Position numbers and translations under genes: made by a program
Part shown: in pieces, positions 7,873-16,597 of the stretch
Layout of the letters: every line of letters begins with the position of its first letter
Numbering within the stretch: the first letter of the stretch is position 1
Origin: Flavobacterium aquidurense
GTDB taxonomy: Bacteria > Bacteroidota > Bacteroidia > Flavobacteriales > Flavobacteriaceae
Length of the DNA: 64,000 bases
NCBI RefSeq assembly: GCF_001404985.1
Contig: NZ_JRLF01000015.1
Coordinates: 620,001 to 684,000, forward strand
Direction: 5' to 3'
The notes under the pieces: model-generated
Seen by the model: only the letters and a program-made list of their open reading frames with translations
Told to the model about the DNA's origin: nothing
The model's database searches: none

Positions 7873-8394
7873 TTAGTTGTTGATAAGAATTATCGAAGCC
7901 CCATTGCCTGTTTGTGTAATTCTCATGTTCTTTGACAAGGAATTGGTTCCAATATTCTGAATTTTTTGATTGTCTCCTTTTTGAATCATTTCCATATTTA
8001 TATTATAATTGGTATATAATGTAAAATCAGAAATCTTATTATTATCTCCCTGCTGAACAATATTCTGGGTAATTGATTTTGCTTTTTTATCTAAAAACAA
8101 TTGATTGCGATCTCCATTTTGATCTACGGCAATTTTAGTTTCATTTGATTTTAAAAATGCTGTTACTTTATTTAAATCTCCTATTTGCTGTATCTGAACA
8201 CCGGAAGGAATTTTAAAATTCAATTCATTCTGACCTCTTTTATCTATCAGTGAAACAATACTTAAGGCCACTTGTTTTGAATTAAACAAAGAGGAACTGT
8301 AGTTTTTAAAATCTGAATTATTCTCTTTTTCCTGTGCATAAAACACTGATGAAAAAAGAAAAATAAACACAATATTTAAAATAAAATTCTTCAT
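7873..8394 (-). CDS. csgB: Minor curlin, CsgB-like
   Basis: 173 residues from the ATG at 8394, with signal peptide MKNFILNIVFIFLFSSVFYA. The mature part carries spaced curlin-type repeats of the form Q-x-G-x-x-N/Q: VQIQQIGDLNKVTAF, IAVDQNGDRNQLFL, NIVQQGDNNKISDF, MEMIQKGDNQKIQNI and MRITQTGNGASIIL. Fewer and more irregular repeats than the neighbouring csgA product suggest it is the nucleator. It lies between csgA (68-bp gap with a hairpin) and csgE (9-bp gap). The family assignment is from the repeats and position, as curlins diverge strongly in sequence. Confidence 0.75.
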   Translation of the reverse strand: MKNFILNIVFIFLFSSVFYAQEKENNSDFKNYSSSLFNSKQVALSIVSLIDKRGQNELNFKIPSGVQIQQIGDLNKVTAFLKSNETKIAVDQNGDRNQLFLDKKAKSITQNIVQQGDNNKISDFTLYTNYNINMEMIQKGDNQKIQNIGTNSLSKNMRITQTGNGASIILINN

Positions 8395-8415
8395 CCTGAT
8401 CTCTTTATAATTAAA

Positions 8416-8450
8416 AAATGAGATAGTCACGTTCTATGACTATCTCATTT
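8416..8450 (-). terminator. Hairpin between csgA and csgB (attenuating terminator)
   Basis: Perfect 14-bp stem (8416-8429 with 8437-8450, core GAGATAGTCA / TGACTATCTC) around a 7-nt loop, located 13 bp after the csgA stop and before csgB. On the minus strand the stem is followed by a short A/T tail, not a long T run. It fits partial termination plus mRNA stabilisation so that csgA is made in excess of the assembly genes. Confidence 0.7.
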
Positions 8451-8462
8451 ATATTTTAAGTA

Positions 8463-9374
8463 TTAATTGCTTTGTGCTACAGTAGATAAGTTCAATGTAC
8501 CTTGTTGAATTACTACACTTGCATTCCCTGCAAAACTAGATGGAAATGTAGAATTTTGTGTTGCATAAGATTTGTTTCCATTTCCTTCCTGCAATACGTT
8601 TTCAAGATTTTTAATGCCTGTTTGTGTAACATTAGCAATATTATTATCCCCATATTGATAGTGGTTTGATACATTTTTATTTGCAGAAGAAGCTAATATT
8701 GATGCATTCTGAACTTGGCTGGAACTGTTATTATAACCTCCCTGACTAGTGTAAGCTTCATTATAATTACCTGTTTGGGTTTGAGTAGCTTCATTGCTTC
8801 CGTGAGGTTTTGCCGAAATTGAAGTTGTCAAAGGCAGCATTCCGGTAAAAACCGAAGCGCTTGCTACAGGATTTCCTGAAGTTCCCTGATCAACAGTTGC
8901 TTTATTATGGTTTCCGGTTTGTGTTTGAGTCGCTACATCCTCACCTATTAAATTACCAGAAAAGCCTAATCCGTAAGCGATATTGGTTTCGTCTTGCCAG
9001 ATAGTAGCTTCATTTTCATTTCCTACCTGAGTTTGGTACGCTTTGTTTCTCCAGTTGTTTTGAGAGATATAAGCTTTATTCAATTTACCATCCTGAGATA
9101 CCATAGCTAAATTGTCATGCGAAATATTCCCTACTATTGGTAATGTAATTTGTCCAGGGTTTACTCCTTGGTAAACGTCTGCTTCATTTTTGAAATTTTT
9201 CTGAATCACACTTGATTTCTGACTTGTCCCAATTTGGTTAACATATGCATCCTGACTTGATCCGGTTTGATTTACATAACTGCTATTAGGGCTGTAAGTT
9301 CCCGGTAAAACCTGCGCAAAGGCTGCGACTCCCACAAACAGCATCGCTGAGATGCTTAAAATTACTTTTTTCAT
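8463..9374 (-). CDS. csgA: Major curlin, CsgA-like
   Basis: 303 residues from the ATG at 9374, where the signal peptide MKKVILSISAMLFVGVAAFA begins; a longer open frame to 9458 lacks support. The mature protein is almost entirely Asn/Gln/Gly-rich repeats of the curlin type, such as YVNQTGSSQDAYVNQIG, MVSQDGKLNKAYISQ, TQTQTGNHNKATVDQ, TQTQTGNYNEAYTSQ, NVTQTGIKNLENVLQEGNGN and VVIQQGTLNLSTVAQ. It is twice the length of E. coli CsgA (151). This is the amyloid subunit exported through CsgG. It is the first gene of the operon, with a 392-bp upstream region for regulation; no csgD homologue is present. Confidence 0.88.
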   Translation of the reverse strand: MKKVILSISAMLFVGVAAFAQVLPGTYSPNSSYVNQTGSSQDAYVNQIGTSQKSSVIQKNFKNEADVYQGVNPGQITLPIVGNISHDNLAMVSQDGKLNKAYISQNNWRNKAYQTQVGNENEATIWQDETNIAYGLGFSGNLIGEDVATQTQTGNHNKATVDQGTSGNPVASASVFTGMLPLTTSISAKPHGSNEATQTQTGNYNEAYTSQGGYNNSSSQVQNASILASSANKNVSNHYQYGDNNIANVTQTGIKNLENVLQEGNGNKSYATQNSTFPSSFAGNASVVIQQGTLNLSTVAQSN

Positions 9375-9766
9375 AATAGATATATTTAATTGGTTATTAA
9401 TACAACTTATTATGTAGGCAAGGAGGATTTGGGGAAATCGCGCTATCAAAATCGTCATTCGAAAATAAAATCAGAACGATTATTTTCTTTCTTCATGATC
9501 AAAATTAGAAAACTTATCGAAAATCAAATCAACTATAAACAGCTATTTTTCAATAGCTTAATGACTTTTCGATGAAATGTAAAACTATCTCGATGAACTG
9601 CTGAAATCTTTAAAAATATAAGTAGGAAATTACTTTGTTATTGTAATTTACTCATATTTAGTGTGCTGTATCTGCTAAAAATGAGGTTGATTCTGTATTA
9701 TTTTAGCATAAAAGCAAAAAAAGCCCACCTAAATTGGCGGGCTTTGCTATAATTTTTATTTTAATA
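9375..9766. other. Upstream region of the curli operon
   Basis: This 392-bp gap must hold the promoter of csgA (minus strand) and the 3' end of the GSIII gene. I could not identify a good TTTG/TAnnTTTG pair for csgA. A terminator for GSIII lies at 9720-9745. A weak 61-codon frame at 9390-9575 shows no protein-like features and is not called. Confidence 0.4.
9720..9745 (-). terminator. Terminator of the GSIII gene
   Basis: AAAGCCCACC pairs with GGCGGGCTTT (one mismatch) around a 6-nt loop; on the minus strand a run of seven T follows. It is 22 bp past the glnN stop. Confidence 0.8.
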
Positions 9767-11956
9767 TTACTTCGTAAATAGTAATTCTCTGTATTTAGTC
9801 AATGTCCAACTTTCGTCATCTACCAATAGTTCCAGTTTATCGCAATGATTTCTAATATCCTCAAAATATGGTTTTACTTTGTTACAGTAATCCTCTGCCA
9901 TTTTTTGGGCATCTGTCAAATGATTGGCTGTTCTTCTTTCATTTGTCATTGCTAATACTTTAGAATTGATTCCTTCTATATGACCGGAAATCTCTTTTAT
10001 AAGAACAATTTGTTCTTTGGCAATAGTTTCAAATTCCTTCCCAAAGATCTCTTTTAATCCTTTTACGTTTTCAATCAAAGTATTTTGATAGCGAATTGCT
10101 GTAGGAATAACGTGGTTTCTCGCGATATCTCCTAAAACTCTTCCTTCGATCTGGATTTTCTTAGTGTATTCTTCTAATTCTATTTCGTAACGCGCTTCTG
10201 CTTCAACATGATTTAGAATCCCTAATTCAGAGAACAAGTCTAATGCCTGTTTAGAAACTTTGGCTTTGATTGCTTCGGGCGTAGTTTTAAAATTACTTAA
10301 ACCTCTTTTTGCTGCTTCTTTCTCCCAAGCTTCACTATATCCGTCGCCTTCAAAAAGTATTTTTTTAGATTGTTTAATATACTCTCTTAAAACATTAAAA
10401 ATAGCATCATCTTTTTTCATGTCTTTTGACTCGATCAAAGTATCAACTTCTGTTTTAAAATCTTTTAATTGTTTGGCCACAATAGCGTTCAAAGTAGTCA
10501 TTGCGTTCGAGCAGTTGGCATTTGAACCTACAGCCCTGAACTCAAATTTATTTCCTGTAAAGGCAAAAGGCGAAGTTCTGTTTCTGTCTGTATTATCTAA
10601 AAGAACATCCGGAATTTTACCTACTACGTTTAATTTTAAATCTGTTTTTTCTTCAGGAGATAATTTTCCTGTGGTAACGCTTTCTAACTCTGACAAAACT
10701 TTAGTCAATTGCGCTCCAATAAATACAGAGATAATTGCAGGCGGCGCTTCATTTGCTCCTAACCTGTGATCGTTACTTGCGGTTGCAATCGAAGCTCTTA
10801 ATAAAGTTTCGTTATCGTTTACTGCTTTTATGGTATTGATAAAGAAAGTCAGGAACTGTAAGTTACTCATAGGAGTTTTACTAGGACTTAATAAATTAAC
10901 TCCCGTATCTGTTGCTAACGACCAGTTATTGTGTTTTCCTGAACCGTTTACACCTTTGAATGGTTTTTCGTGAAATAAAACTTTAAAATCATGACGCTCA
11001 GCCACTCTTTGCATCACATCCATCAATAAGGAGTTATGATCTACGGCAAGATTTGTTTCTTCAAAAATTGGAGCCAACTCAAATTGATTTGGCGCAACCT
11101 CATTATGACGTGTTTTTACTGGTATTCCCAATAACATACATTCTTGCTCTAAATCTCTCATATACGTTAAGGCACGCGTTGGGATAGAACCAAAATAATG
11201 ATCGTCTAATTGTTGCCCTTTTGCAGAGGTGTGTCCTAATAATGTTCTTCCGGTCATCATTAAGTCCGGACGTGAGTTTGCAAGTGCTTTGTCGATTAAA
11301 AAATATTCCTGTTCCCAGCCTAAAGTTGCCGTTACTTTTTTTACGTTTTTATCAAAATATTTACATACTTCTGTCGCTGCTTCATCCATTGCGGACAATG
11401 CTCTTAACAACGGAATTTTATTATCTAAGGCTTCTCCCGTATAGGCAATAAAAACGGTTGGAATACATAAGGTTGTTCCATATATAAATGCCGGAGAAGT
11501 TGGGTCCCACGCTGTATATCCTCTGGCTTCGAATGTATTTCTGATTCCGCCATTTGGAAAACTTGATGCATCCGGTTCTTGCTGTACTAATTGTGCCCCG
11601 CCAAATTTTTCTACAGGATCGCTTCCGTCATATGATGTTTCAAAAAAAGCATCGTGTTTTTCTGCGGTTGTTCCTGTAAGAGGCTGAAACCAGTGAGTAT
11701 AATGCGTAACGCCTTTTGATAATGCCCATTCTTTCATTCCCATGGCAATATAATCTGCCAGTTTTCTGTCTATTTTAGTTCCGTGCTGAATCGCATCTCT
11801 AACTCCCTTTAAAGCATCAGAAGTCAAAAACTGCTTCATTGCTTTTTCATTAAACACATTTGCACCAAAAAGGTTAGACTTTCTGTCTATTTCTTCAAAA
11901 TGTACCGGCTTTCTTGTAGAAGCTTCTTTTAAAGCTTGGAAACGTAATGTTGACAT
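9767..11956 (-). CDS. glnN: Glutamine synthetase type III
   Basis: 729 residues, the length of GSIII. It makes glutamine from glutamate, ammonia and ATP in the cytosol. Visible family motifs in order: N-terminal FGANVFNEKAMKQFL; GMKEWALSKGVTHYTHWFQP; LGWEQEYFLID (metal-binding glutamates); RHNEVAPNQFELAPIFEE; HEKPFKGVNGSGKHNNWSL (the GSIII form of the ammonium/glutamate site); DRNRTSPFAFTGNKFEFRAVGS near the middle-to-C-terminal part. The Bacteroidota enzyme is a dodecamer of two hexamers. It is transcribed divergently from a second glutamine synthetase gene at 12385, so the shared 428-bp intergenic region likely carries nitrogen control. Confidence 0.96.
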   Translation of the reverse strand: MSTLRFQALKEASTRKPVHFEEIDRKSNLFGANVFNEKAMKQFLTSDALKGVRDAIQHGTKIDRKLADYIAMGMKEWALSKGVTHYTHWFQPLTGTTAEKHDAFFETSYDGSDPVEKFGGAQLVQQEPDASSFPNGGIRNTFEARGYTAWDPTSPAFIYGTTLCIPTVFIAYTGEALDNKIPLLRALSAMDEAATEVCKYFDKNVKKVTATLGWEQEYFLIDKALANSRPDLMMTGRTLLGHTSAKGQQLDDHYFGSIPTRALTYMRDLEQECMLLGIPVKTRHNEVAPNQFELAPIFEETNLAVDHNSLLMDVMQRVAERHDFKVLFHEKPFKGVNGSGKHNNWSLATDTGVNLLSPSKTPMSNLQFLTFFINTIKAVNDNETLLRASIATASNDHRLGANEAPPAIISVFIGAQLTKVLSELESVTTGKLSPEEKTDLKLNVVGKIPDVLLDNTDRNRTSPFAFTGNKFEFRAVGSNANCSNAMTTLNAIVAKQLKDFKTEVDTLIESKDMKKDDAIFNVLREYIKQSKKILFEGDGYSEAWEKEAAKRGLSNFKTTPEAIKAKVSKQALDLFSELGILNHVEAEARYEIELEEYTKKIQIEGRVLGDIARNHVIPTAIRYQNTLIENVKGLKEIFGKEFETIAKEQIVLIKEISGHIEGINSKVLAMTNERRTANHLTDAQKMAEDYCNKVKPYFEDIRNHCDKLELLVDDESWTLTKYRELLFTK

Positions 11957-12384
11957 GTATATTAAGTTTAAAATTTGTAATAATTTTTACTAAAAAAAGA
12001 AGAACAAATATAAACAATAAAATAGCCTGTTTTAAAGATAAATTCCAGATTTTTATTCGATGATTTTTCAATGATCGAAGCTTTTTTCAAAGAATAATGA
12101 ATTTGATTCAAAGAAATATAACAAAATAACACAGTATTATTCATTAAATAAACATTTTTTGATAATTCCTTAACCTTAAAATTCAAAAAACAGTAGTAAT
12201 TTTTACGAATTTATTTTTTAATGGTGTTAAAAATTGCTTTTTTAAAAATATACCCCTCTGAAAATTGCGCTTATCCAAAAAATAATACTCAGCTAAACAA
12301 AACAGCCCCCTAATTTTTACGGCTAAAAAAATAAATCTATATTTGACCCAACGAAAAAAACAAAAAAAATTAATTTATATTATT
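11957..12384. promoter_or_regulatory. Divergent control region of the two glutamine synthetase genes
   Basis: 428 bp without a credible gene. TATATTTG at 12338-12345 fits the Bacteroidota -7 box for the GSII gene, with TTTT at the expected -33 spacing (12315-12318), and would start transcription about 35 bp before its ATG. The stretch CAGCCCCCTAATTTTTACGG upstream is the only GC-richer patch. I see no recognisable operator. Confidence 0.45.
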
Positions 12385-13401
12385 ATGGCTAAAATTAAGT
12401 TAGAGTACATTTGGTTAGATGGATATGAACCAACTCAAAATCTTAGAAGTAAAACTAAAGTTGAAGAGCATGAAAATTTCAAAGGAACATTAGAAGAACT
12501 TGGAAACTGGTCATTTGATGGTTCGTCAACAAAACAAGCCGAAGGTGGATCTTCAGACTGTCTATTAGTGCCAGTTGCAATTTACCCGGATCCAACTCGT
12601 ATAAACGGATATTTAGTAATGTCTGAAGTTATGTACGCAGACGGAACTCCACACCCATCTAACGGTAGAGCTACAATTGATGATGATAATGATGATTTTT
12701 GGTTTGGTTTCGAACAAGAGTATTTCATCATGGATACTAAAACTTTATTGCCATTAGGTTTCCCTGTTGGAGGATATCCTGCTCCACAAGGTATGTACTA
12801 CTGCTCTGTAGGTGGAAAAAACACACACGGAAGAAAATTAGTAGAAGAACATGCTGACTTATGTATTGCTGCCGGAATTAACTTTGAAGGAATCAACCAA
12901 GAGGTTGCTTGCGGACAATGGGAATTTCAATTATTCGCTAAAGGTGCTAAAAAAGCCGGAGACGAAATTTGGGTAGCGCGTTACTTATTAGATCGTTTGA
13001 CTGAAAAATATGGTTACTATATAGAATATCACCCAAAACCACTAGGAGACACAGATTGGAATGGTTCAGGTATGCATGCTAACTTCTCTAACGAAGTATT
13101 AAGAACATGTGGAGACCAGGCTACTTACGAAAAAATCTGTGAAGCTTTCCGTCCTGTTACTGCTGAGCATATCGCGGTTTACGGAGCTTACAACGACCAA
13201 CGTTTAACTGGTAAACATGAAACTGCATCTATCCACGATTTCTCTTATGGAGTTTCTGACAGAGGATGTTCAATCAGAATTCCTTTAATGACGGTTCAAA
13301 AAGGTTGGAAAGGTTGGTTAGAAGACAGAAGACCAGCTTCAAACGGTGATCCATACAAAATTGCTGCAAGAATTATCAAAACTGTTAACTCAGCGTTGTA
13401 A
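12385..13401 (+). CDS. glnA: Glutamine synthetase, eukaryotic-like type II (beta-grasp family)
   Basis: 338 residues from the ATG at 12385 (MAKIKLEYIWLDGYEPTQNL); 14 extra lysine-rich residues from an in-frame start at 12343 overlap the promoter and are not used. Family features in order: GNWSFDGSSTKQAEGGSSDC, the GSII N-terminal site; WFGFEQEYFIMD, metal ligands; CGQWEFQLF; DTDWNGSGMHANFS; KHETASIHDFSYGVSDRGCSIRIP, the ATP/glutamate-binding segment with its arginines. Size and motifs are those of the 340-360-residue GSII group, which is not adenylylated. It catalyses the same reaction as the adjacent divergent GSIII. Confidence 0.95.
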   Translation: MAKIKLEYIWLDGYEPTQNLRSKTKVEEHENFKGTLEELGNWSFDGSSTKQAEGGSSDCLLVPVAIYPDPTRINGYLVMSEVMYADGTPHPSNGRATIDDDNDDFWFGFEQEYFIMDTKTLLPLGFPVGGYPAPQGMYYCSVGGKNTHGRKLVEEHADLCIAAGINFEGINQEVACGQWEFQLFAKGAKKAGDEIWVARYLLDRLTEKYGYYIEYHPKPLGDTDWNGSGMHANFSNEVLRTCGDQATYEKICEAFRPVTAEHIAVYGAYNDQRLTGKHETASIHDFSYGVSDRGCSIRIPLMTVQKGWKGWLEDRRPASNGDPYKIAARIIKTVNSAL

Positions 13402-13423
13402 TTTAAAGCTCAGAATATATTCT

Positions 13424-13454
13424 AAAAAGTGCCGTCATTTGATGGCACTTTTTT
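13424..13454 (+). terminator. Terminator of the GSII gene
   Basis: AAAGTGCC pairs with GGCACTTT around a 10-nt loop, followed by eight T, starting about 25 bp past the glnA stop. Confidence 0.85.
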
Positions 13455-13749
13455 TATTACCAGTAAACCCGACAGGTTTTAAAAACCTGTCGGGTTTATC
13501 TTTGCATTCTTTGTAGAGCTACTTACGGAGATCCCTCATTCCTCGGGATGACAAAAGTGATAGTATAAAGAAAAAAAAACCGTACAAATCCGCGTTTTCG
13601 CAAAGCGAATCCATACCATCCGCGTGCCATTTACCGCAATCTTCTCATCACATACAAAACCAACATTACTAACTTAGAAAATCTTTAAGTTTATTCAGAA
13701 TTTGAACACAACTTTTCGATAATAAATTTTTAAGTTAAACTTCAAAAAC

Positions 13750-13757
13750 TATCTTTG
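13750..13757 (+). promoter_or_regulatory. -7 box of terC
   Basis: TATCTTTG, a full TAnnTTTG match, 22 bp before the terC ATG, with TTTT 19 bp upstream (13727-13730) near the expected TTTG position. Confidence 0.55.
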
Positions 13758-13779
13758 TAAATCATTTAAAAAAAGTATC

Positions 13780-14748
13780 ATGATAGTCTGGATTTTGTTT
13801 TTATTAGCCGTTGTTTTTATTCTTGCTTTAGACTTAGGAGTTTTTAATAAAAACCCACATATTATTAGTACGAAAGAAGCAAGTAAATGGACACTTATTT
13901 GGGTTACTTTATCATTCCTGTTTTCAGGAGTAATTTACTGGCTTTACACTACTGATTATATTGCAAATCCTGACAATCTGAAACCAGCCGTGGCTTCTAT
14001 GAAGTTTATTACGGGGTATTTGATTGAGTTGTCTTTGAGTGTAGATAATATATTTGTGATTGCTATTATTTTTGCATCATTCAAAATACCACAAAAATAC
14101 CAACACCGCGTTTTATTCTGGGGAATCCTGGGTGCTGTAATCTTTCGTGGATTAATGATTTTCTTTGGCGTAATGCTGATCAATAAATTTACATGGACAA
14201 CTTATTTGTTTGGTGGTTTCCTAATTTTCACGGCGCTAAAAATGTTATTCTCAGGAGATGATGATGACTTTCAGCCTAAAGATTCTTTTGTATATAAAAC
14301 ACTTGGAAAAATTATTCCGATTACTTCTGAAATGGAAGGCGAGAAATTTTTCATTACTACAAAAACCGCAAAAAAAGCTGCTACTCCATTATTTGTAGCT
14401 TTGATTGTTATTGAGGTTATGGATGTTCTTTTTGCTGTTGATAGCGTTCCTGCAATCTTAGCCATAACATCAGACCCATTTTTAGTATTCAGTTCTAATA
14501 TCTTTGCTATTTTAGGATTGCGTTCTATGTACTTTTTCCTTGCAAATATGCTGGCAAAATTCAGTTTCCTTGAATATAGTTTAGTAGCAATATTAGCTTT
14601 TGTAGGATTAAAAATGATTCTTCACGATTTTATTCACGTTCCGGAATGGGCTTCATTAGGATTTATTGCGCTTTCGCTTTTAGTAGGAATCCTTGTTTCT
14701 TTGAAATACGGAAAAGATGCAGAAGAAGCTCCTAAAGTAGAAGAATAG
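13780..14748 (+). CDS. TerC/Alx family integral membrane protein
   Basis: 322 residues with about nine hydrophobic segments. MIVWILFLLAVVFILALDLG, then GYLIELSLSVDNIFVIAIIF, and later LFVALIVIEVMDVLFAVDSVPAILAI with intramembrane aspartates that define the TerC family, followed by SNIFAILGLRSMYFFLA. Family members such as E. coli Alx and Bacillus MeeF/MeeY export Mn2+ or support metalation of exported proteins; older names link the family to tellurite resistance. No tellurite genes adjoin it, so a metal homeostasis role is more likely. It is monocistronic with its own promoter and terminator. Confidence 0.9.
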   Translation: MIVWILFLLAVVFILALDLGVFNKNPHIISTKEASKWTLIWVTLSFLFSGVIYWLYTTDYIANPDNLKPAVASMKFITGYLIELSLSVDNIFVIAIIFASFKIPQKYQHRVLFWGILGAVIFRGLMIFFGVMLINKFTWTTYLFGGFLIFTALKMLFSGDDDDFQPKDSFVYKTLGKIIPITSEMEGEKFFITTKTAKKAATPLFVALIVIEVMDVLFAVDSVPAILAITSDPFLVFSSNIFAILGLRSMYFFLANMLAKFSFLEYSLVAILAFVGLKMILHDFIHVPEWASLGFIALSLLVGILVSLKYGKDAEEAPKVEE

Positions 14749-14773
14749 TTTTTCGAGACATATATTTATACAA

Positions 14774-14799
14774 AAGGAGATCTTACGATCTTCTTTTTT
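14774..14799 (+). terminator. Terminator of terC
   Basis: AAGGAGATC / GATCTTCTT stem with one mismatch, 4-nt loop and a T run, 25 bp after the terC stop. Confidence 0.7.
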
Positions 14800-14913
14800 T
14801 TAGCCAATTGTTAAATTATAAGATAAATATTATAATTTAACATATAAAAGTAAGACTATATACTTATATTCAATATGTTTACCTCATTATAAACTATTTA
14901 AAAACCATTTATT

Positions 14914-15933
14914 ATGAGAAAAATTTCCCTTTATTTAGTATTTATCTTTATTATCACTAGTTGTGACAATAAAGAAGAATTGACTTCAAAGACTAAGTCA
15001 CTCAATAACCCAATGCAATTGTATATTATTAATGGATCTATAGAATATTACTCCGAAATTACGGATGGCTCAAAACCGAAACCTCCAATATTTGTATATG
15101 ATATCCCAGATAAAACAGAAGAAGCAAACAATTTAACCTCAAAAAGTGAAGAGAATTCGGTTAGTATAAACTTTGCATCTGGAGTAGGAAGCTCTACAAA
15201 AAGCGGTTGTACAGTTAAAAGATATAATAATGGAAACTCTTACTATACTGATGCTGGAGTGTTTGGTTCTATTCCATACGCATATCCATATCCAGAAACT
15301 AAATCATATTTAATAAGAGGCTACGGTTCACCACATCTTAATCCGTCTTATGGTTCATTAGTTTTAACTGCAAGTAATAAAGGGCGAAAAAGTATTGGAC
15401 GAACAGGTGAAGTATGGCATGACAACAACCAAAGTGGTTCTGCAATTTCCATTGAATATAATTTTAAAGCAAATGTCACATATGAAATTTCTATTAAGGT
15501 TAGTTTTTATGATAATAGATTTTCAATAGACAAAGCATATAGTGATGGTCGTCCTACTATTTTTATGCAATTAAAAGATGATGGAATAATTGAAATACTT
15601 AACGATAGGCATCAACAAGATCCATGTGAGAGCAAAGGTATAAATAGTGTAATTGGATATGGAAATTCTCATATTAATAACACAAGATCTTACACTTTAG
15701 ATGGCCAATCTCTCGCTGTAGTACAAAAAACATTAGTTTTTAAATTTTCTACTACTGAAGAAAAAAAGGCTTTATTAATCTCATTACATCCTTCTACTAG
15801 TATCCCAGGATATGGAGCACCCATATCAACAAATGACTATAGTATGACTATGCCTCTAATTAATATCGTCGAAAAACCGTTTGACTCATCACTAAATGTG
15901 AACTTTCCAGAACCAACTCCTGGACGAAGATAA
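14914..15933 (+). CDS. Lipoprotein of unknown function
   Basis: 339 residues. The signal peptide MRKISLYLVFIFIITSC ends in a lipobox with Cys17. The mature part is rich in Ser, Asn and Tyr, contains GTVQ-free beta-type stretches such as GSAISIEYNFKANVTYEISI and SLAVVQKTLVFKFST, and reads like an extracellular beta-sandwich protein; TYEISIKVSFYDN may be the core of a carbohydrate-binding-like domain, but this is not certain. I do not recognise the family. It has its own terminator. Probably outer-membrane anchored. Confidence 0.6.
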   Translation: MRKISLYLVFIFIITSCDNKEELTSKTKSLNNPMQLYIINGSIEYYSEITDGSKPKPPIFVYDIPDKTEEANNLTSKSEENSVSINFASGVGSSTKSGCTVKRYNNGNSYYTDAGVFGSIPYAYPYPETKSYLIRGYGSPHLNPSYGSLVLTASNKGRKSIGRTGEVWHDNNQSGSAISIEYNFKANVTYEISIKVSFYDNRFSIDKAYSDGRPTIFMQLKDDGIIEILNDRHQQDPCESKGINSVIGYGNSHINNTRSYTLDGQSLAVVQKTLVFKFSTTEEKKALLISLHPSTSIPGYGAPISTNDYSMTMPLINIVEKPFDSSLNVNFPEPTPGRR

Positions 15934-15950
15934 AGGAAAAACTAGCTAAT

Positions 15951-15979
15951 AAAAAAGGAGATCAAAGATCTCCTTTTTT
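15951..15979. terminator. Bidirectional terminator
   Basis: Perfect 13-bp stem (A6 GGAGATC with GATCTCC T6) and a 3-nt loop. It lies between converging genes (stop at 15933 on plus, stop at 15996 on minus) and has T runs on both strands. Confidence 0.9.
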
Positions 15980-15995
15980 ATTTTCATTCAACTTA

Positions 15996-16511
15996 TTAGT
16001 TTAATTTCTTAACATTACTATCATCAATATTATACTTTTTAATAACAGCATCGTAATCTGAGTAATCTGCTTTATTAATTGATTTTTTAGTGTTAACACC
16101 GTCATCACCAGGAACTATAACAATACGAAAAGTTTGATTCGTTCTTAAATTAGCTGGAATAGTATTTAATTCAAACCCATCAAGATATATTTCAAAATCA
16201 TCTTGAGTAAAATTAAATTTATAGGTAAAGTATACAGTCCCATCATCATAATAATATGATTCCGGAATTGGTCTCCATACATCACGCCCATTTATAACAT
16301 CAACTAATCTATATACCAAAATTACATCTCCAGAATAAATTGAAGAAGGAAATTTTTGTAATATTCCATCTCCATTAGCAGCGAAATTAACATTGTTCAC
16401 TTCAAAAACTGGAGCAACTGGTCCTGCAGGCCCTTCTGGTCCTTCTGGTCCTTCACAACTTGAGAACACGATTAATCCAACAACTGCGAATAAGGTAAGT
16501 ATCTTTTTCAT
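15996..16511 (-). CDS. Lipoprotein with short collagen-like segment
   Basis: 171 residues from the ATG at 16511; the upstream open frame has no signal. The signal peptide MKKILTLFAVVGLIVFSSC gives a lipidated cysteine at residue 19, followed directly by EGPEGPEGPAGPVAP, five Gly-x-x triplets of collagen type. The globular part (VNNVNFAANGDGILQKFPSS...VYRLVDVINGRDVWRPIPESYYYDDG) is unknown but of a type common in Bacteroidota with a collagen-like linker after the lipobox. Probably on the outer membrane. No functional prediction. Confidence 0.7.
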   Translation of the reverse strand: MKKILTLFAVVGLIVFSSCEGPEGPEGPAGPVAPVFEVNNVNFAANGDGILQKFPSSIYSGDVILVYRLVDVINGRDVWRPIPESYYYDDGTVYFTYKFNFTQDDFEIYLDGFELNTIPANLRTNQTFRIVIVPGDDGVNTKKSINKADYSDYDAVIKKYNIDDSNVKKLN

Positions 16512-16597
16512 AATAATTATTTTTTTAAGGTTTATAAAGGTATTCCAAAAACCAAACCAAAAAAAGTATTTTGGATGGTTTAGCACTAAAAATGTTA

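Larger units (their letters stand above)
13402..13779. repeat. Repeat-rich intergenic region before terC
   Basis: After the glnA terminator lies a 33-bp palindrome (13465-13497, arms AAACCCGACAGG / CCTGTCGGGTTT) that recurs at 40140-40172. It is followed by GGAGATCCCTCATTCCTCGG (about 13529-13548) and by a CGCGTTTTCGCAAAGCG dyad near 13592. No coding frame seen. The terC promoter is at the far end. Confidence 0.55.

Noticed and set aside
9390..9575. 61-codon open frame upstream of csgA on the plus strand
   Set aside because: No recognisable protein pattern, and it overlaps the region that must hold the csgA promoter.
10260..10769. 169-codon frame antisense to the GSIII gene
   Set aside because: It lies wholly within the GSIII coding sequence, whose motifs are unambiguous on the minus strand.
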